Shown one piece after another: positions 1 through 8,164 of a DNA stretch of 39,471 nucleotides. Source of the DNA: Actinomycetes bacterium (GTDB lineage: Bacteria > Actinomycetota > Actinomycetes > Actinomycetales > Actinomycetaceae); the NCBI GenBank assembly GCA_023426345.1, contig JAFAAX010000044.1, positions 1 to 39,471 on the forward strand. Direction: 5' to 3'. The translations under genes and the position numbers were made by a program. Below the pieces are notes generated by a model. The model saw only the letters and a program-made list of their open reading frames with translations, made no database searches and was not told where the DNA came from. Each line of letters starts with the position of its first letter. Position 1 is the stretch's first letter.

Positions 1-41
1 GGTCGCGACCCCCGCGGCGCCGTCTCCGTGCGTGTGCTCAT
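1..41 (-). CDS. Start of a probable sugar ABC transporter permease (cut by window edge)
   Basis: An ATG at 39-41 on the minus strand opens a frame reading MSTRTETAPRGSR up to the window edge. It begins 10 bases after the stop of the binding-protein gene at 52-1485 on the same strand. In this type of operon the next gene normally encodes a membrane-spanning permease with a short basic N-terminus, which fits the Arg/Thr-rich start. Only 13 codons are visible and no clear ribosome site is present, so both the gene and its function rest on context. Confidence 0.4.
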   Translation of the reverse strand, partial: MSTRTETAPRGSR

Positions 42-51
42 CGCGGCGTCG

Positions 52-1485
52 TCACTTCGAGATGTTGTCGGCGCCCACGATGCCCTCGAGCGAGGACTCG
101 TAGGTCGAGACGGCATCGTCGACCGACGTGCCTGTCACGACGTCCAGGGTCAGCTGCTGGAGTGCCGTGGAGACCTCCGGGTACTCCGCCAGACCTGGTC
201 GGTAGAGCGACACGGGCAGGACCTTCTCGGAGACGAACGTCAGCATCGGATCGTCCTTGAGCAGCGTGGCGTTGACGTCATCGCGCGGCGAGATCGACAG
301 CGTGCCCGCGGCCCGCGCCGCGAACGCCTCCGGCGAGTTCATGAACGCGAGGAGCTCCCAGGCGAGTTCGGGATTCGCGGAGTTCGGGTTGAGGACGCGC
401 CCCGTGCCCCCCGACATGGAGACGAAGTCCTGCCGGTTGACGCCCGCCCCGGCCTTCATCGACGGGATCAACGCATATCCGACCACGGTGTCGCGGTCAG
501 CCATCGGCGCCGTCCCGACGCCCTCGGCCGGGTTGACGACGGACCGCCAGAAGTAGTCGCCCTCGAGGAGGATGCCGATCTGGCTGTCCGCGAATTCCTG
601 GAACGAGGTGTCGCGGCCGGAGGCCTCCTGCTGGAGGATCGGATCGCCGAGCCCCTCGTCGACGTAGATCGTCTTGTACAGATCGAGCGTGTCACGCAGT
701 GCGGTGGAGTCGCCGAGCCACTTGCCGTCGGTCCAGACCTGCCCGCCGGCGCCGGCGAGCATGGGCAGGAGGCCCTGCATCGTCGTGGCCTCGCCCATGG
801 CGGTGCCGGCGTTGAGCTGGATGGGGGTGACGCCGTCGATCTTCTTGAGGGCCCGCGCCGCGTCGAGGATGTCGTCCCAGGACGTCGGATTCCAGTCGGC
901 GGGGAGCCCCGCCTGCTCGAACAGGGTCTTGTTGTAGTAGAGGACGCGGCCGTCCGCGCCCTGGGGGACCGCGTAGACATCCCCTTCGAAGGACATGCCG
1001 TTCTGGACGGCCTCGGGGATCTGCGCCCACCCGTCCCACGCGGTGACGGCGTCACCGCCGACCTCGGCCAGCGGCTTGATGTACCCGGCCTGGGCGAACT
1101 CGCCGATCCAGATGCCGTCGAGCCCGACGATGTCCGCGCCCTTGCCGGACTGGAAGTCCAGCGCGATCTTCGTCTTGTAGTCCTCGTCATCGACGCCCTG
1201 GGGTTGGAAGGTCACGGTGACGTCCTTGCCGGCCGCCTTCTGCGCGTCCTGGAACTGGGGGATCACCCAGTCCTGGATCCAGTCCGCCTCCGCGGCGTTC
1301 TTCCCCCCGGTGATGGAATTGGTGGTGATGGTGAGCTCGACCGTCCCGCCGTCCCCCTCCGACCCGCCGGAGGCCCCGGACGCCGCGGCGCCCCCTCCTG
1401 TCGAGCATCCCGCGAGCGCCAGTGCCCCCGCTCCTGCCAGCGCGGCGGTCATCCACACACCGCGAAGCCTGAATGAACTCCTCAT
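52..1485 (-). CDS. Sugar ABC transporter substrate-binding lipoprotein
   Basis: Extracytoplasmic sugar-binding lipoprotein of about 477 residues, the usual size for the family 1 extracellular solute-binding proteins of carbohydrate importers. The start at 1483-1485 follows a GAGAGAGG ribosome site; a more upstream in-frame start would add a non-signal extension. The N-terminus is a lipoprotein signal: basic RSSFRLR, a hydrophobic stretch and lipobox LAGC with Cys27, then a Gly/Ser/Ala linker. The segments YNKTLFEQAGLP and GEATTMQG recur almost unchanged in the binding protein at 31340-32722, so the two are paralogues. A permease appears to start just downstream. A ROK regulator lies just upstream and probably controls it. 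Substrate unknown. Confidence 0.92.
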   Translation of the reverse strand: MRSSFRLRGVWMTAALAGAGALALAGCSTGGGAAASGASGGSEGDGGTVELTITTNSITGGKNAAEADWIQDWVIPQFQDAQKAAGKDVTVTFQPQGVDDEDYKTKIALDFQSGKGADIVGLDGIWIGEFAQAGYIKPLAEVGGDAVTAWDGWAQIPEAVQNGMSFEGDVYAVPQGADGRVLYYNKTLFEQAGLPADWNPTSWDDILDAARALKKIDGVTPIQLNAGTAMGEATTMQGLLPMLAGAGGQVWTDGKWLGDSTALRDTLDLYKTIYVDEGLGDPILQQEASGRDTSFQEFADSQIGILLEGDYFWRSVVNPAEGVGTAPMADRDTVVGYALIPSMKAGAGVNRQDFVSMSGGTGRVLNPNSANPELAWELLAFMNSPEAFAARAAGTLSISPRDDVNATLLKDDPMLTFVSEKVLPVSLYRPGLAEYPEVSTALQQLTLDVVTGTSVDDAVSTYESSLEGIVGADNISK

Positions 1486-1594
1486 CGTCCAGCCTCTCTC
1501 CGTGTCGTCATCGAACGGCGTGCCGAATGTCCTGGGTGGCACGCGATGCGGAGAAGCACCCTCGACCACTGCGGGTCCTCTCCTGAGGCGGCAC

Positions 1595-1613
1595 CTGTCG
1601 GGGTGCCGAACAG
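1595..1613. promoter_or_regulatory. Candidate ROK operator downstream of the promoter
   Basis: An inverted repeat CTGTCGG-GGTG-CCGAACAG (7-base arms, one extra base in the right arm) lies just downstream of the -10 hexamer at 1618-1623. That is a position where a bound repressor would block transcription of the binding-protein gene. The adjacent ROK protein is the obvious candidate binder. This rests on position and symmetry only. Confidence 0.3.
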
Positions 1614-1617
1614 AAAT

Positions 1618-1646
1618 AGTATGAAGTCCAAAATAAAGATCGTCAA
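1618..1646 (-). promoter_or_regulatory. Promoter of the binding-protein gene
   Basis: On the minus strand a -35 hexamer TTGACG (1641-1646) and a -10 hexamer CATACT (1618-1623) are 17 bases apart. This is near the sigma-70-type consensus and lies in an unusually AT-rich patch between the ROK gene and the binding-protein gene. Nothing else in the gap looks like a better promoter. Confidence 0.6.
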
Positions 1647-1761
1647 GAGACCCTCAGGCATCTTCGCACGAAGCATCCGCAACGCAGACGGACCCTCGGA
1701 GGACGGACCCCGGGGCTCGCGGGCTCACCGGCGTGTCGTCGCTCCACGGCAGACGAGGCTC

Positions 1762-3003
1762 TCAGCCCTCCTCGGGGCCCCCGCCGGACGTCGGCAACCC
1801 GCGGCCCGGGGGACGCGGCACGAAACGCCTGTCCAGCACCGCCGATGCCGCGCCCACCGCGCCGACATCGCCGTCCATCACCGTCCCGGACACCGTCACA
1901 GGGTGCGGACCGCCAGCCGATCGTTGCGCCAGTTGCCGGCGCGCCGCCTCCAGGTACCAGGGGGAGACCAGCTCCCAGTACGGGCCGCCGAACACCAGCA
2001 TGTCGGCGTCGACCAGGTCGACCGCCATCGCCGCGACCCGGGCGATCCTCCCGGCCGCCGCTGAGACGATGTCGACAGCGCCCCGGTCGCCGTCCCGCGC
2101 GAGACGGCACAGGGCACGGAACTGCAGGTCGACCTCGTGCGGGCTCCGCACCGCCTCCGTCGGGCCCGTGAGGATCCCAGCCCGGCGGGCCTGGTCGACC
2201 AGCTTCGCCGGGTCATTGCGCAGGGCGCTCTCGGGAGAGGGCTCGTCCCCGTCGAGGGCGAGGAGCATCGCCCCGACCTCGCCGGTGTTGCCGGAGGCCC
2301 CTCCCAGCGGCTCGCCCCGGTTCGACAGTCCGATCCCCGTCCCCGTCCCGACGTAGAGGAACACCATCGTCGAGTCGAGGGCCTGCCCGCCTCGGGTCCA
2401 GCTCTCCCCGATGACGGCCGCCAGCGTGTCCTTGATGAGGGGGATCGGGGAGTCCAGATGCTCCCGGAGCATGGCGGACAGGGGAGCGCCCGACCACCCG
2501 GGCAGCCAGACGGGACTGACCAGCGACTCCCGCACCGGGTCCACAGGTCCGGGGACGGCCAGGCCGGTCCCCTGGATCCGGCCCTCACCGGCGGAGGGAG
2601 CCCCGCCTACCTCGCGCGCCAGCTCCGCAGCCCGCCCCATCGTCGACCTCGGATCCTCGGGATCGACGTCCCGCGAGGACGCCTCCGCGACCACGCTCCC
2701 CTTGAGGTCCAACAGCACGGCCGTCATCAACGACGGGTCGACGTGGAGGCCGATGGCGTGGCGCGACGACGCGACCAGGTCCGCGATGACGCGAGGGCGG
2801 CCCCGCGGGAGGACCTCGGTGCGGATCTCGGTGAGCAGCCCCCGGGACAGCAGGGTGCGGACGATGAGGGACACGGTGGCGACCGAGAGACCGGTCGCCT
2901 GGGCGATCTCCCGCTGACTGGAGGGCCCCCTGCGCCGGAAGGCGTGGATCACCACGTTCTGGTTGTAGCGACTGACGTCGCTCAGGCTGCTCCCCGTCGG
3001 CAC
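1762..3003 (-). CDS. ROK-family transcriptional regulator
   Basis: 413-residue one-component sugar regulator. Residues about 15-65 form a MarR-like winged helix (SSQREIAQATGLSVATVSL), followed by an actin-fold ROK domain with phosphate-loop-like VGTGTGIG and SGNTGEVG. The zinc motif CxCGxxGC of ROK sugar kinases is not seen. The kinase motif ENDANAAA is replaced by IKDTLAAV, keeping the Asp but losing the Asn, so it is probably a ligand sensor rather than a kinase. It starts with GTG at 3001-3003 behind a GAGAGGGCGG site. It lies immediately upstream of a sugar-binding protein gene on the same strand and probably regulates that importer. The regulator at 36583-37890 is a paralogue. Confidence 0.9.
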   Translation of the reverse strand: MPTGSSLSDVSRYNQNVVIHAFRRRGPSSQREIAQATGLSVATVSLIVRTLLSRGLLTEIRTEVLPRGRPRVIADLVASSRHAIGLHVDPSLMTAVLLDLKGSVVAEASSRDVDPEDPRSTMGRAAELAREVGGAPSAGEGRIQGTGLAVPGPVDPVRESLVSPVWLPGWSGAPLSAMLREHLDSPIPLIKDTLAAVIGESWTRGGQALDSTMVFLYVGTGTGIGLSNRGEPLGGASGNTGEVGAMLLALDGDEPSPESALRNDPAKLVDQARRAGILTGPTEAVRSPHEVDLQFRALCRLARDGDRGAVDIVSAAAGRIARVAAMAVDLVDADMLVFGGPYWELVSPWYLEAARRQLAQRSAGGPHPVTVSGTVMDGDVGAVGAASAVLDRRFVPRPPGRGLPTSGGGPEEG

Positions 3004-3095
3004 CGTCCGCCCTCTCGCCCACCCGCTTCCCTGCGGGACACTCTAGACATCGCGCGGGGATCCGAGGATCCGGCAGTCCGACGACGCCCCCGGTC

Positions 3096-3425
3096 TCACC
3101 CCCAGAAGACGGGGTCCTTCGTGGTCGACAGGAAGTCCAGCAGGGACTGGACGTCGCGAGCGGGAAACTTGTCGTAGTGGTGGAACTTGCCGGCGCGGTC
3201 GACCCAGTGGAGGCGCCAGAGGCCGGTCTTCTTCGAGTAGCGCAGGCGGGCGACGATCTCCGTCGTCGCCTTCTCCCCGTCCCGCCAGGGGGCATGCCGC
3301 TTGTAGAGGACGACGTGCTTGTCGTCCGTCTCCTCCTCCAGGCGCACCCGTTCGGGCGACTCGTCGGACACCCACGCCTCGCACCATCGCCGGATGCGGG
3401 CCAGATCCTTCTCAGGCACTGCCAT
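3096..3425 (-). CDS. DUF3024 family protein
   Basis: Small soluble protein of 109 residues of unknown function. It follows the DUF3024 pattern: N-terminal RIRRWCEAW, central IVARLRYSKKTGLWRLHW, then FHHYDKFPARDVQSLLDFL, and a C-terminal Phe-Trp-Gly. The full family length is present. The start is the ATG at 3423-3425 preceded by a G-rich stretch. The frame stays open far upstream, but that extension covers a tandem repeat and is low-complexity, so it is not used. It sits between the ROK regulator and the kinase and has no evident functional link to either. Confidence 0.8.
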   Translation of the reverse strand: MAVPEKDLARIRRWCEAWVSDESPERVRLEEETDDKHVVLYKRHAPWRDGEKATTEIVARLRYSKKTGLWRLHWVDRAGKFHHYDKFPARDVQSLLDFLSTTKDPVFWG

Positions 3426-3492
3426 GCCCCCATTGTGCCCGGAACATGGGGCGGCGCGCGCGATGCCCCGGCGCCGCGAGGTCCGCCTCCCC

Positions 3493-3558
3493 GCGACTTC
3501 GGTGCCCTTCTCCCGCGACTTCGGTGCTGTTCGGGCGCGACTTCGGTGCTGTTCGGCC
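3493..3558. repeat. 22-bp tandem repeat, three units
   Basis: The motif GCGACTTCGGTGC starts at 3493, 3515 and 3537, an exact period of 22 bases. Each unit continues with a variant of TGTTCGGGC or CCTTCTCCC. The period is not a multiple of three, so the repeat is not coding. It lies between the divergent DUF3024 and kinase genes. The same motif with the same period recurs in inverse orientation at 29389-29424. Confidence 0.8.
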
Positions 3559-3814
3559 GCGGGGTACCCATGTCTGTGTGACGAGGACGGCGCCAGCGTG
3601 CCCTCTCGCCGTACAGCTCGCGTCACCGTCGAAGACACCGCCACCGAAACCCACCCCCAGAACAGACCAACCAGCACAACCACCACCCACACCCACACCA
3701 CCGAGCACCGGATACGCCCGAAGAGACTTCCGAACCGGGCCGTGGGCGCACACCGCCGCCCGACTCCCCCTCCGTCCTCTGGGCACATCAGCCCGGCGCT
3801 GGGACAATGGCGGG
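3559..3814. other. Intergenic stretch with a G-poor C/A tract
   Basis: No gene is supported here. The plus strand from about 3650 to 3710 is nearly free of G and consists of ACC/CAC/CCA steps, a strand-asymmetric low-complexity tract. The remainder up to the kinase start is GC-rich without a recognisable promoter. Open frames through the region have low-complexity translations and are not regarded as genes. Confidence 0.5.
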
Positions 3815-5395
3815 GTGGACACGGGTCATCTGCTGGCAGGACGGTACGAGCTGCGCGCGCTCATCGGGCGGGGAGGGATGGCCGAGGTCCATCTCGGCGT
3901 CGACACGCGCCTCGGACGCGAAGTGGCGATCAAGATGCTGCGCGTCGACCTGGCCCGCGATGACGTCTTCCAGGAGCGGTTCCGCCGGGAGGCCCAGGCC
4001 GCCGCCTCCCTCAACCATCCGAACATCGTCGCCGTCTACGACACGGGGACCGATCCCGTCGACGAGGGCGGCCCCGCGGCCGGGCCCGTCCGCGTCCCCT
4101 ACATCGTGATGGAGTACGTCCGCGGACGCACACTCAAGGAGATGCTCGCCGCGGAAGGCGCCCCGGACCGCTCCGATGCCGTCCGGATCGTCGGAGAGGT
4201 CCTCTCCGCCCTCGAGGCCGCGCACGCCGCCGGCGTGATCCATCGCGACATCAAGCCGGGCAACATCATGCTGGCCGCCGACGGCGCCGTGAAGGTGATG
4301 GACTTCGGCATCGCCCGCGTCCTGGACGCCACCGATGCGGCCCTCACCCAGACGAACGCCGTCGTGGGGACCGCGCAGTACCTCTCCCCCGAGCAGGCAC
4401 GCGGCCAGGCCGTCGATGCCCGATCGGATCTGTATGCCGCCGGCGTCGTCCTCTTCGAGCTGCTCACCGGGCAGCCGCCGTTCACCGGCCAGTCCCCGGT
4501 GGATGTCGCCTATCAGCATGTGACGGCCGCGCCGCCGGCGCCGTCCTCGATCGATCCGACGATCCCCCCGGCCCTGGACCAGGTGGTCCTCCGCGCCCTG
4601 GTCAAGGACCGCGAGGCGCGCTACCAGAGCGCGGCGGAGATGCGCGAGGACCTGATCCGCGCGCAGGCGGGCCATCCGCTCAGCCAGGAGACGGCCGCCC
4701 TCGCCGCTGCCGCCGAGCGGGACGGGACCGCTCGCACAGGGGCCACGGCCGTCCTGGGCGTCCCCCCGGCGGCCGGGAACACGGCCGGCGCGGCGACCCA
4801 GGCCCCGGCCCCGACCCCGACCCCGACCTCGACGTCGACGTCGGTGATGGAGCCCAGCCCGTCGGGGCCGCCCTCGTCCGACGACGCCCGCCCCTCGGGA
4901 CGGCGCCGGGCCGCCGCGATCGCCGCGGTGCTGCTGGTGCTCGTCGTCATCGGCGGCCTGATCGCGTGGGGCCTCGGCCGCCCCGACGCCCAGGTCGTCA
5001 CCGTCCCCGACGTCAGCGGACAGACGGTGGAGGCCGCCACCGCGATGCTGGTCCAGGACGGCCTGACGGTCGGCGCCACCACGGCCGTCGACGGGTCCGA
5101 TCAGCCCGCGGGCCTGGTCGAGTCGACGAACCCCGCGGCCGGCAAGCAGGTGAAGGAGGGCACCGCCGTCGACCTCAACGTCTCCTCGGGCAAGGAGGCG
5201 TCGGAGTCGCCCTCGTCCTCGAGCACCCCGGCGCCGACTCCCACGGGCACGGCGCCCACTCCCACGCCGACAGCGAGCCCCACGCCGACAGCCTCGCCGA
5301 CGCTCACTCCGACACCGACGCCCACGGGCACGTCGACCCCGACGCCGACCCCCACGCCGACCCCGTCGACGGGTGACGGCCAGAGCGGGGAGTGA
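3815..5395 (+). CDS. Membrane Ser/Thr protein kinase with one PASTA domain
   Basis: 526-residue Hanks-type kinase. Kinase domain about 10-280: glycine loop GRGGMAEV (18-25), Lys40, HRDIKPGN (143-150) with catalytic Asp145, DFG at 163-165, SPEQARG at 191-197. One transmembrane helix at about 366-388 follows a basic GRRR. A single PASTA domain (about 393-459, VPDVSGQTVEAA) is followed by a Pro/Thr tail. Related PknB/StkP kinases usually carry three to five PASTA repeats, so the sensor part is short. GTG 3815 is chosen because homology begins at GRYELRALIG; the upstream open frame is junk. Residues 82-94 (VDEGGPAAGPVRV) interrupt the usual hinge-proximal region and their DNA matches the palindromic repeat family. 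Expected role: cell-wall or division signalling. Confidence 0.93.
   Translation: MDTGHLLAGRYELRALIGRGGMAEVHLGVDTRLGREVAIKMLRVDLARDDVFQERFRREAQAAASLNHPNIVAVYDTGTDPVDEGGPAAGPVRVPYIVMEYVRGRTLKEMLAAEGAPDRSDAVRIVGEVLSALEAAHAAGVIHRDIKPGNIMLAADGAVKVMDFGIARVLDATDAALTQTNAVVGTAQYLSPEQARGQAVDARSDLYAAGVVLFELLTGQPPFTGQSPVDVAYQHVTAAPPAPSSIDPTIPPALDQVVLRALVKDREARYQSAAEMREDLIRAQAGHPLSQETAALAAAAERDGTARTGATAVLGVPPAAGNTAGAATQAPAPTPTPTSTSTSVMEPSPSGPPSSDDARPSGRRRAAAIAAVLLVLVVIGGLIAWGLGRPDAQVVTVPDVSGQTVEAATAMLVQDGLTVGATTAVDGSDQPAGLVESTNPAAGKQVKEGTAVDLNVSSGKEASESPSSSSTPAPTPTGTAPTPTPTASPTPTASPTLTPTPTPTGTSTPTPTPTPTPSTGDGQSGE
4057..4076 (+). repeat. Palindromic-repeat fragment inside the kinase gene
   Basis: CGTCGACGAGGGCGGCCCCG here is identical over 20 bases to the left end of the intergenic repeat copies at 11991 and 14033. 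In the kinase frame it gives VDEGGP, a loop segment preceding the VPYIVMEYV strand. It may be an in-frame remnant of a repeat insertion. A chance match in GC-rich coding DNA cannot be excluded. Confidence 0.4.
5225..5392 (+). repeat. Pro/Thr-coding micro-repeat tail of the kinase gene
   Basis: Degenerate direct repeats of CCSACGCCGAC and CCCACGGGCAC type encode the PTPTPTATP-like tail (kinase residues about 470-519). The tract has a strong codon-level period and is liable to slip. The product would be an extended, flexible, possibly glycosylated extracellular tail; that last point is inference. Confidence 0.65.
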
Positions 5396-5406
5396 GGCGG
5401 CCATCG

Positions 5407-5427
5407 GACGGCCACGGGACGGCCGTC
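5407..5427. terminator. Possible bidirectional terminator hairpin
   Basis: GACGGCC-ACGGGAC-GGCCGTC forms a 7-bp stem with a 7-base loop between the convergent kinase and aminotransferase genes, touching the stop codon of the latter. There is no T-run on either side, which is common in high-GC genomes, so this is only a candidate. Confidence 0.35.
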
Positions 5428-6298
5428 ACTCGGTGCGGGCCAGCAGGGCCTCATTGACGGCGGCGGTGATCGCGCGGTCGACGGGCGCCGGGCATCCGTC
5501 CAGCGAGCGGATCGGCGCCAGCAGACGGCTGGAGGACGCCAGCCACAGGGCGTCGGCGCCCTCCAGGTCGGCGGGACGCAGAAGCGCCTCCCCGGTGGCG
5601 AAGCCCAGCGCCGCCAGCGCCTCGAACGCCGAGCCCTGAGTGGTCCCCCGCAGCACGCCCTGCGCGGCGGACGGCGTCCAAATCCTCCGCCCGAGCCGGA
5701 CGATCAGCGAGGACGACGGGCCCTCCAGCAGGTACCCGTCCGAGCTGACGAACAGGACGTCATCGGCGCCCCGGCGGTGGGCCTCGCGGAGGACGGACCG
5801 GTTGACGGCGTAGGACAGCGTCTTCGCGCCGGCCAGCAGCCAGGGTGCCCGCGCCGCGATGTCATGGGGGTATCCGCGCTCCAGCGTGATGACGTCGACG
5901 CCCTCGGTCCGCTCCCGCGTGTGGTCGGCGCTGGGGAAGGCCAGGACCCAGCAGGTGGACGAGGGCGGCTCCGCGCCCTCGACGCCGCGCGTGACGACGA
6001 TCTTGACGAGCAGCTCGCGCGCCCCGGTGCCGGCGTGCTGGCGGGCGGCGGCCTCTCGGACGGCGCGTTCGACGAGCACAGGGTCCGGCGTCTCGAGGTC
6101 GAGCATCGCCGCGGAGTTGGCGAGTCGGCGCAGGTGCGGGCCGACCGCCTGCGGTCGGCCGTCGACCACGGTGAGGACCTCGAAGATCCCGTCACCGCGG
6201 GTCACGCCGAGGTCCAGGACGGACACCTGGGGGAGGTCCGGGTCGACGGAGACCAGCTGGGGATCCTGGTCGGGCGACACGCGCAGGCAGACGGTCAT
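5426..6298 (-). CDS. Class IV PLP aminotransferase, probably aminodeoxychorismate lyase-like
   Basis: 290-residue fold-type IV PLP enzyme, the family of 4-amino-4-deoxychorismate lyase (PabC), branched-chain and D-amino-acid aminotransferases. Visible family marks: TRGDGIFEVLTV (33-44), the PLP lysine in LAGAKTLSYAVN (Lys159), and LEGPSSSLIV (191-200) with Glu192 near the cofactor. The short length and AKTLSY motif fit PabC (folate p-aminobenzoate branch) best, but a general aminotransferase is possible. The ATG at 6296-6298 is chosen because homology starts there; it has no good Shine-Dalgarno. The segment AEPPSST (109-115) is encoded by DNA resembling the left end of the palindromic repeat. 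It lies downstream of the GH32 gene without obvious pathway linkage. Confidence 0.82.
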   Translation of the reverse strand: MTVCLRVSPDQDPQLVSVDPDLPQVSVLDLGVTRGDGIFEVLTVVDGRPQAVGPHLRRLANSAAMLDLETPDPVLVERAVREAAARQHAGTGARELLVKIVVTRGVEGAEPPSSTCWVLAFPSADHTRERTEGVDVITLERGYPHDIAARAPWLLAGAKTLSYAVNRSVLREAHRRGADDVLFVSSDGYLLEGPSSSLIVRLGRRIWTPSAAQGVLRGTTQGSAFEALAALGFATGEALLRPADLEGADALWLASSSRLLAPIRSLDGCPAPVDRAITAAVNEALLARTE

Positions 6299-6380
6299 GA
6301 CCGTCACGCTACCGGCCCGCGCCGTCGTCATGTGAGAGGACGGGCGGGAAAGCCCCGTCATCGTCGGCGGGAGAGGGCGA

Positions 6381-8009
6381 TCAACGATCCGGCGACTCCC
6401 AGATGCTTCGCAGCTCATGGACGCGCAGACCCGCGATGGCCGCCACGCCGGACTCGGACGCCAGGGCCAACTCGCGCGGGCCCGCCGGCGGGAACACGAG
6501 GGAGGACATCACGCCCTCCCCCTCCCCCACGAAGACCTCGACGGACCCGCGGTCGATGACCACCCTCAACCGGAGCACGCCCCGATCGCCCACGGCCGCC
6601 CCGGTGGGCGCGATCGAGTCCGGCACGGGCACCGACCGGTACCCGCGGTCGCCCTCACCCGACAGCCGGCGGTCCAGCCACACACGTCCGGACTGGTCGT
6701 CCCAGCACACCACCGTCTGCGCGCCGGACGGTGTCCGGTGGATGACCAGGTCGACGCGCTCCGCCGTGGTGCGCGCGAGGTCCAGTTCCAACTCGACGTC
6801 GACGGCACCGGACGCGCCCTCGCCGCCGGCATCGACGCCCGCCGCGCCCACGTCCCCCATGAGCACGCGGTCCTCGTTGATCCCCAGATCGAACGCCCCG
6901 AAGTCCCGCGTCCCCGCCCGAAGCGCGGCCACCTCAGCCACGGGCAGAGTCAGCACGGAATCACCGCCCGGCGACAGCCGCAGCTCGCGCGGCACGGTCA
7001 GTTGCCCGCACCAGTTGTCGGCGGCCCGCGTCGGCTCCGGCGACGCGAACGACCCCATCCAGCCGTAGAGCACCCGCCGCCCGTCGGGGGCCAGGAAGGA
7101 CTGGGGGGCATAGTAGTTCGCCCCCGCGTCGCTCGGCCGGTGGCCGCTCACCTCGGTGAAGTCGCCCCCGGGCGACCAATCGCCGACCACGTACACGGCG
7201 TTGTTCCCGTTGCGCTCGACGTAGCCGTGGGGCGTCGTCCCCATCGGGGAGAACACGAGCACCCATCGCACGTCTTCCGACGCCCCGGCTCCCGGCACCG
7301 CACCCGATTCCCCCGACCGCAGCAGCGGGAAGAAGTCCGGGCATTCGAGCATGAACACTCCCGGGTCGGGGTCTTCGTACAGCACCCGGTCGAACTCCCA
7401 GGTCTCCAGCGCCGGGTCGCCGCATCGGTACAGCCACACCTGTCCCCGCCGCTCCAGCGTGGAGGCCCCGACCACCAGGTACCAGAGCCCGTCCGCCTGC
7501 TTCCACACCTTCGGATCCCGGAAGTGCCAGAACCCCTCCGGGCAGTCGATGACCATGCCGCGCTTCTCGAATGTCCGGCCGCCGTCGCGCGACAGCGCCA
7601 GGCATTGGACCTGCAGATTCCCGATCTCCTCGTCCACTCCGTTGCGGTAGCGGTGCCCGGTGTAGAACACGGCCAGCACCCCGTCGTCGCGGACGATCGC
7701 CGATCCCGAGAACACCCCCGCTTTGTCCTCCTCGATCGACGGCGCCATCGCGATCGGCTCGCGCTGCCATGTCACCATGTCCGCGCTGGAGACGTGCGCC
7801 CAGTGCATCGGCCCCCACTCCGCGCTATAGGGATGATGCTGCAGGTAGACCTGGTAGCGACCGTCCACGTAGGACAGGCCGTTCGGGTCGTTGATCCACC
7901 CCGCCCGCGCCGCGATGTGCATGCTCGGGTACCACCGGTCGTTCCTTTGCGCGAGCATGGCGTCGTCGCCGCGCTCGGCTCGCTCCAGGGCCTCGGTCAT
8001 ATCAGTCAT
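6381..8009 (-). CDS. GH32 sucrose(-6-phosphate) hydrolase / beta-fructosidase
   Basis: 542-residue glycoside hydrolase family 32 enzyme that cleaves beta-fructofuranosyl bonds, most likely in sucrose. The five-bladed propeller carries WINDPNG with nucleophile Asp41, FRDP with Asp165, and ECPD with acid/base Glu222; a C-terminal beta-sandwich follows from about residue 370. No signal peptide is present, so it is cytosolic. The start at 8007-8009 has a strong GAAGGAGACC ribosome site. It lies downstream of a LacY-family permease on the same strand, separated by a palindromic repeat, and a LacI regulator lies beyond: a compact sucrose module. Since the permease is a symporter and not a PTS, free sucrose is the likelier substrate than sucrose-6-phosphate. 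Confidence 0.95.
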   Translation of the reverse strand: MTDMTEALERAERGDDAMLAQRNDRWYPSMHIAARAGWINDPNGLSYVDGRYQVYLQHHPYSAEWGPMHWAHVSSADMVTWQREPIAMAPSIEEDKAGVFSGSAIVRDDGVLAVFYTGHRYRNGVDEEIGNLQVQCLALSRDGGRTFEKRGMVIDCPEGFWHFRDPKVWKQADGLWYLVVGASTLERRGQVWLYRCGDPALETWEFDRVLYEDPDPGVFMLECPDFFPLLRSGESGAVPGAGASEDVRWVLVFSPMGTTPHGYVERNGNNAVYVVGDWSPGGDFTEVSGHRPSDAGANYYAPQSFLAPDGRRVLYGWMGSFASPEPTRAADNWCGQLTVPRELRLSPGGDSVLTLPVAEVAALRAGTRDFGAFDLGINEDRVLMGDVGAAGVDAGGEGASGAVDVELELDLARTTAERVDLVIHRTPSGAQTVVCWDDQSGRVWLDRRLSGEGDRGYRSVPVPDSIAPTGAAVGDRGVLRLRVVIDRGSVEVFVGEGEGVMSSLVFPPAGPRELALASESGVAAIAGLRVHELRSIWESPDR

Positions 8010-8046
8010 TGCCGGTCTCCTTCGGATCCGCAGTCGTTTCTTGCCG

Positions 8047-8106
8047 ATTGACGAGGGCGACGCCCCTGGGTGATCCTGCCGTCCCGCGAGCGGGCGCCCT
8101 CGTCAC
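8047..8106 (-). repeat. Palindromic repeat copy 1
   Basis: About 60 bp with ends ATTGACGAGGGCGACGCCC and GGGCGCCCTCGTCAC. Read on the minus strand it aligns with the five plus-oriented copies elsewhere in the window. It lies between the permease and GH32 genes within one presumed operon, so in the transcript it could fold into a long hairpin between the two cistrons. Confidence 0.8.
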
Positions 8107-8164
8107 TGGGTGGGGATGGGGACGGGAGGACCCGGCCAGGCGGGCTGCCTCGTCCACGGATGTC

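Noticed and set aside
28..1476. Very long plus-strand open frames opposite the binding-protein, GH32, GH38 and ROK genes
   Set aside because: They are opposite-strand shadows caused by high GC at third codon positions: translations are Arg/Asp/Gly/Val-rich without domains, while the minus-strand frames have clear motifs.
3493..3558. The 22-bp repeat considered as a mini-CRISPR
   Set aside because: Units are contiguous, about 22 bases in all with no unique spacers, and there are no cas genes.
5225..5392. Short repeats at the end of the kinase gene considered as a CRISPR array
   Set aside because: They are irregular codon-phase Pro/Thr repeats in frame, with no fixed spacer length and no cas genes nearby.
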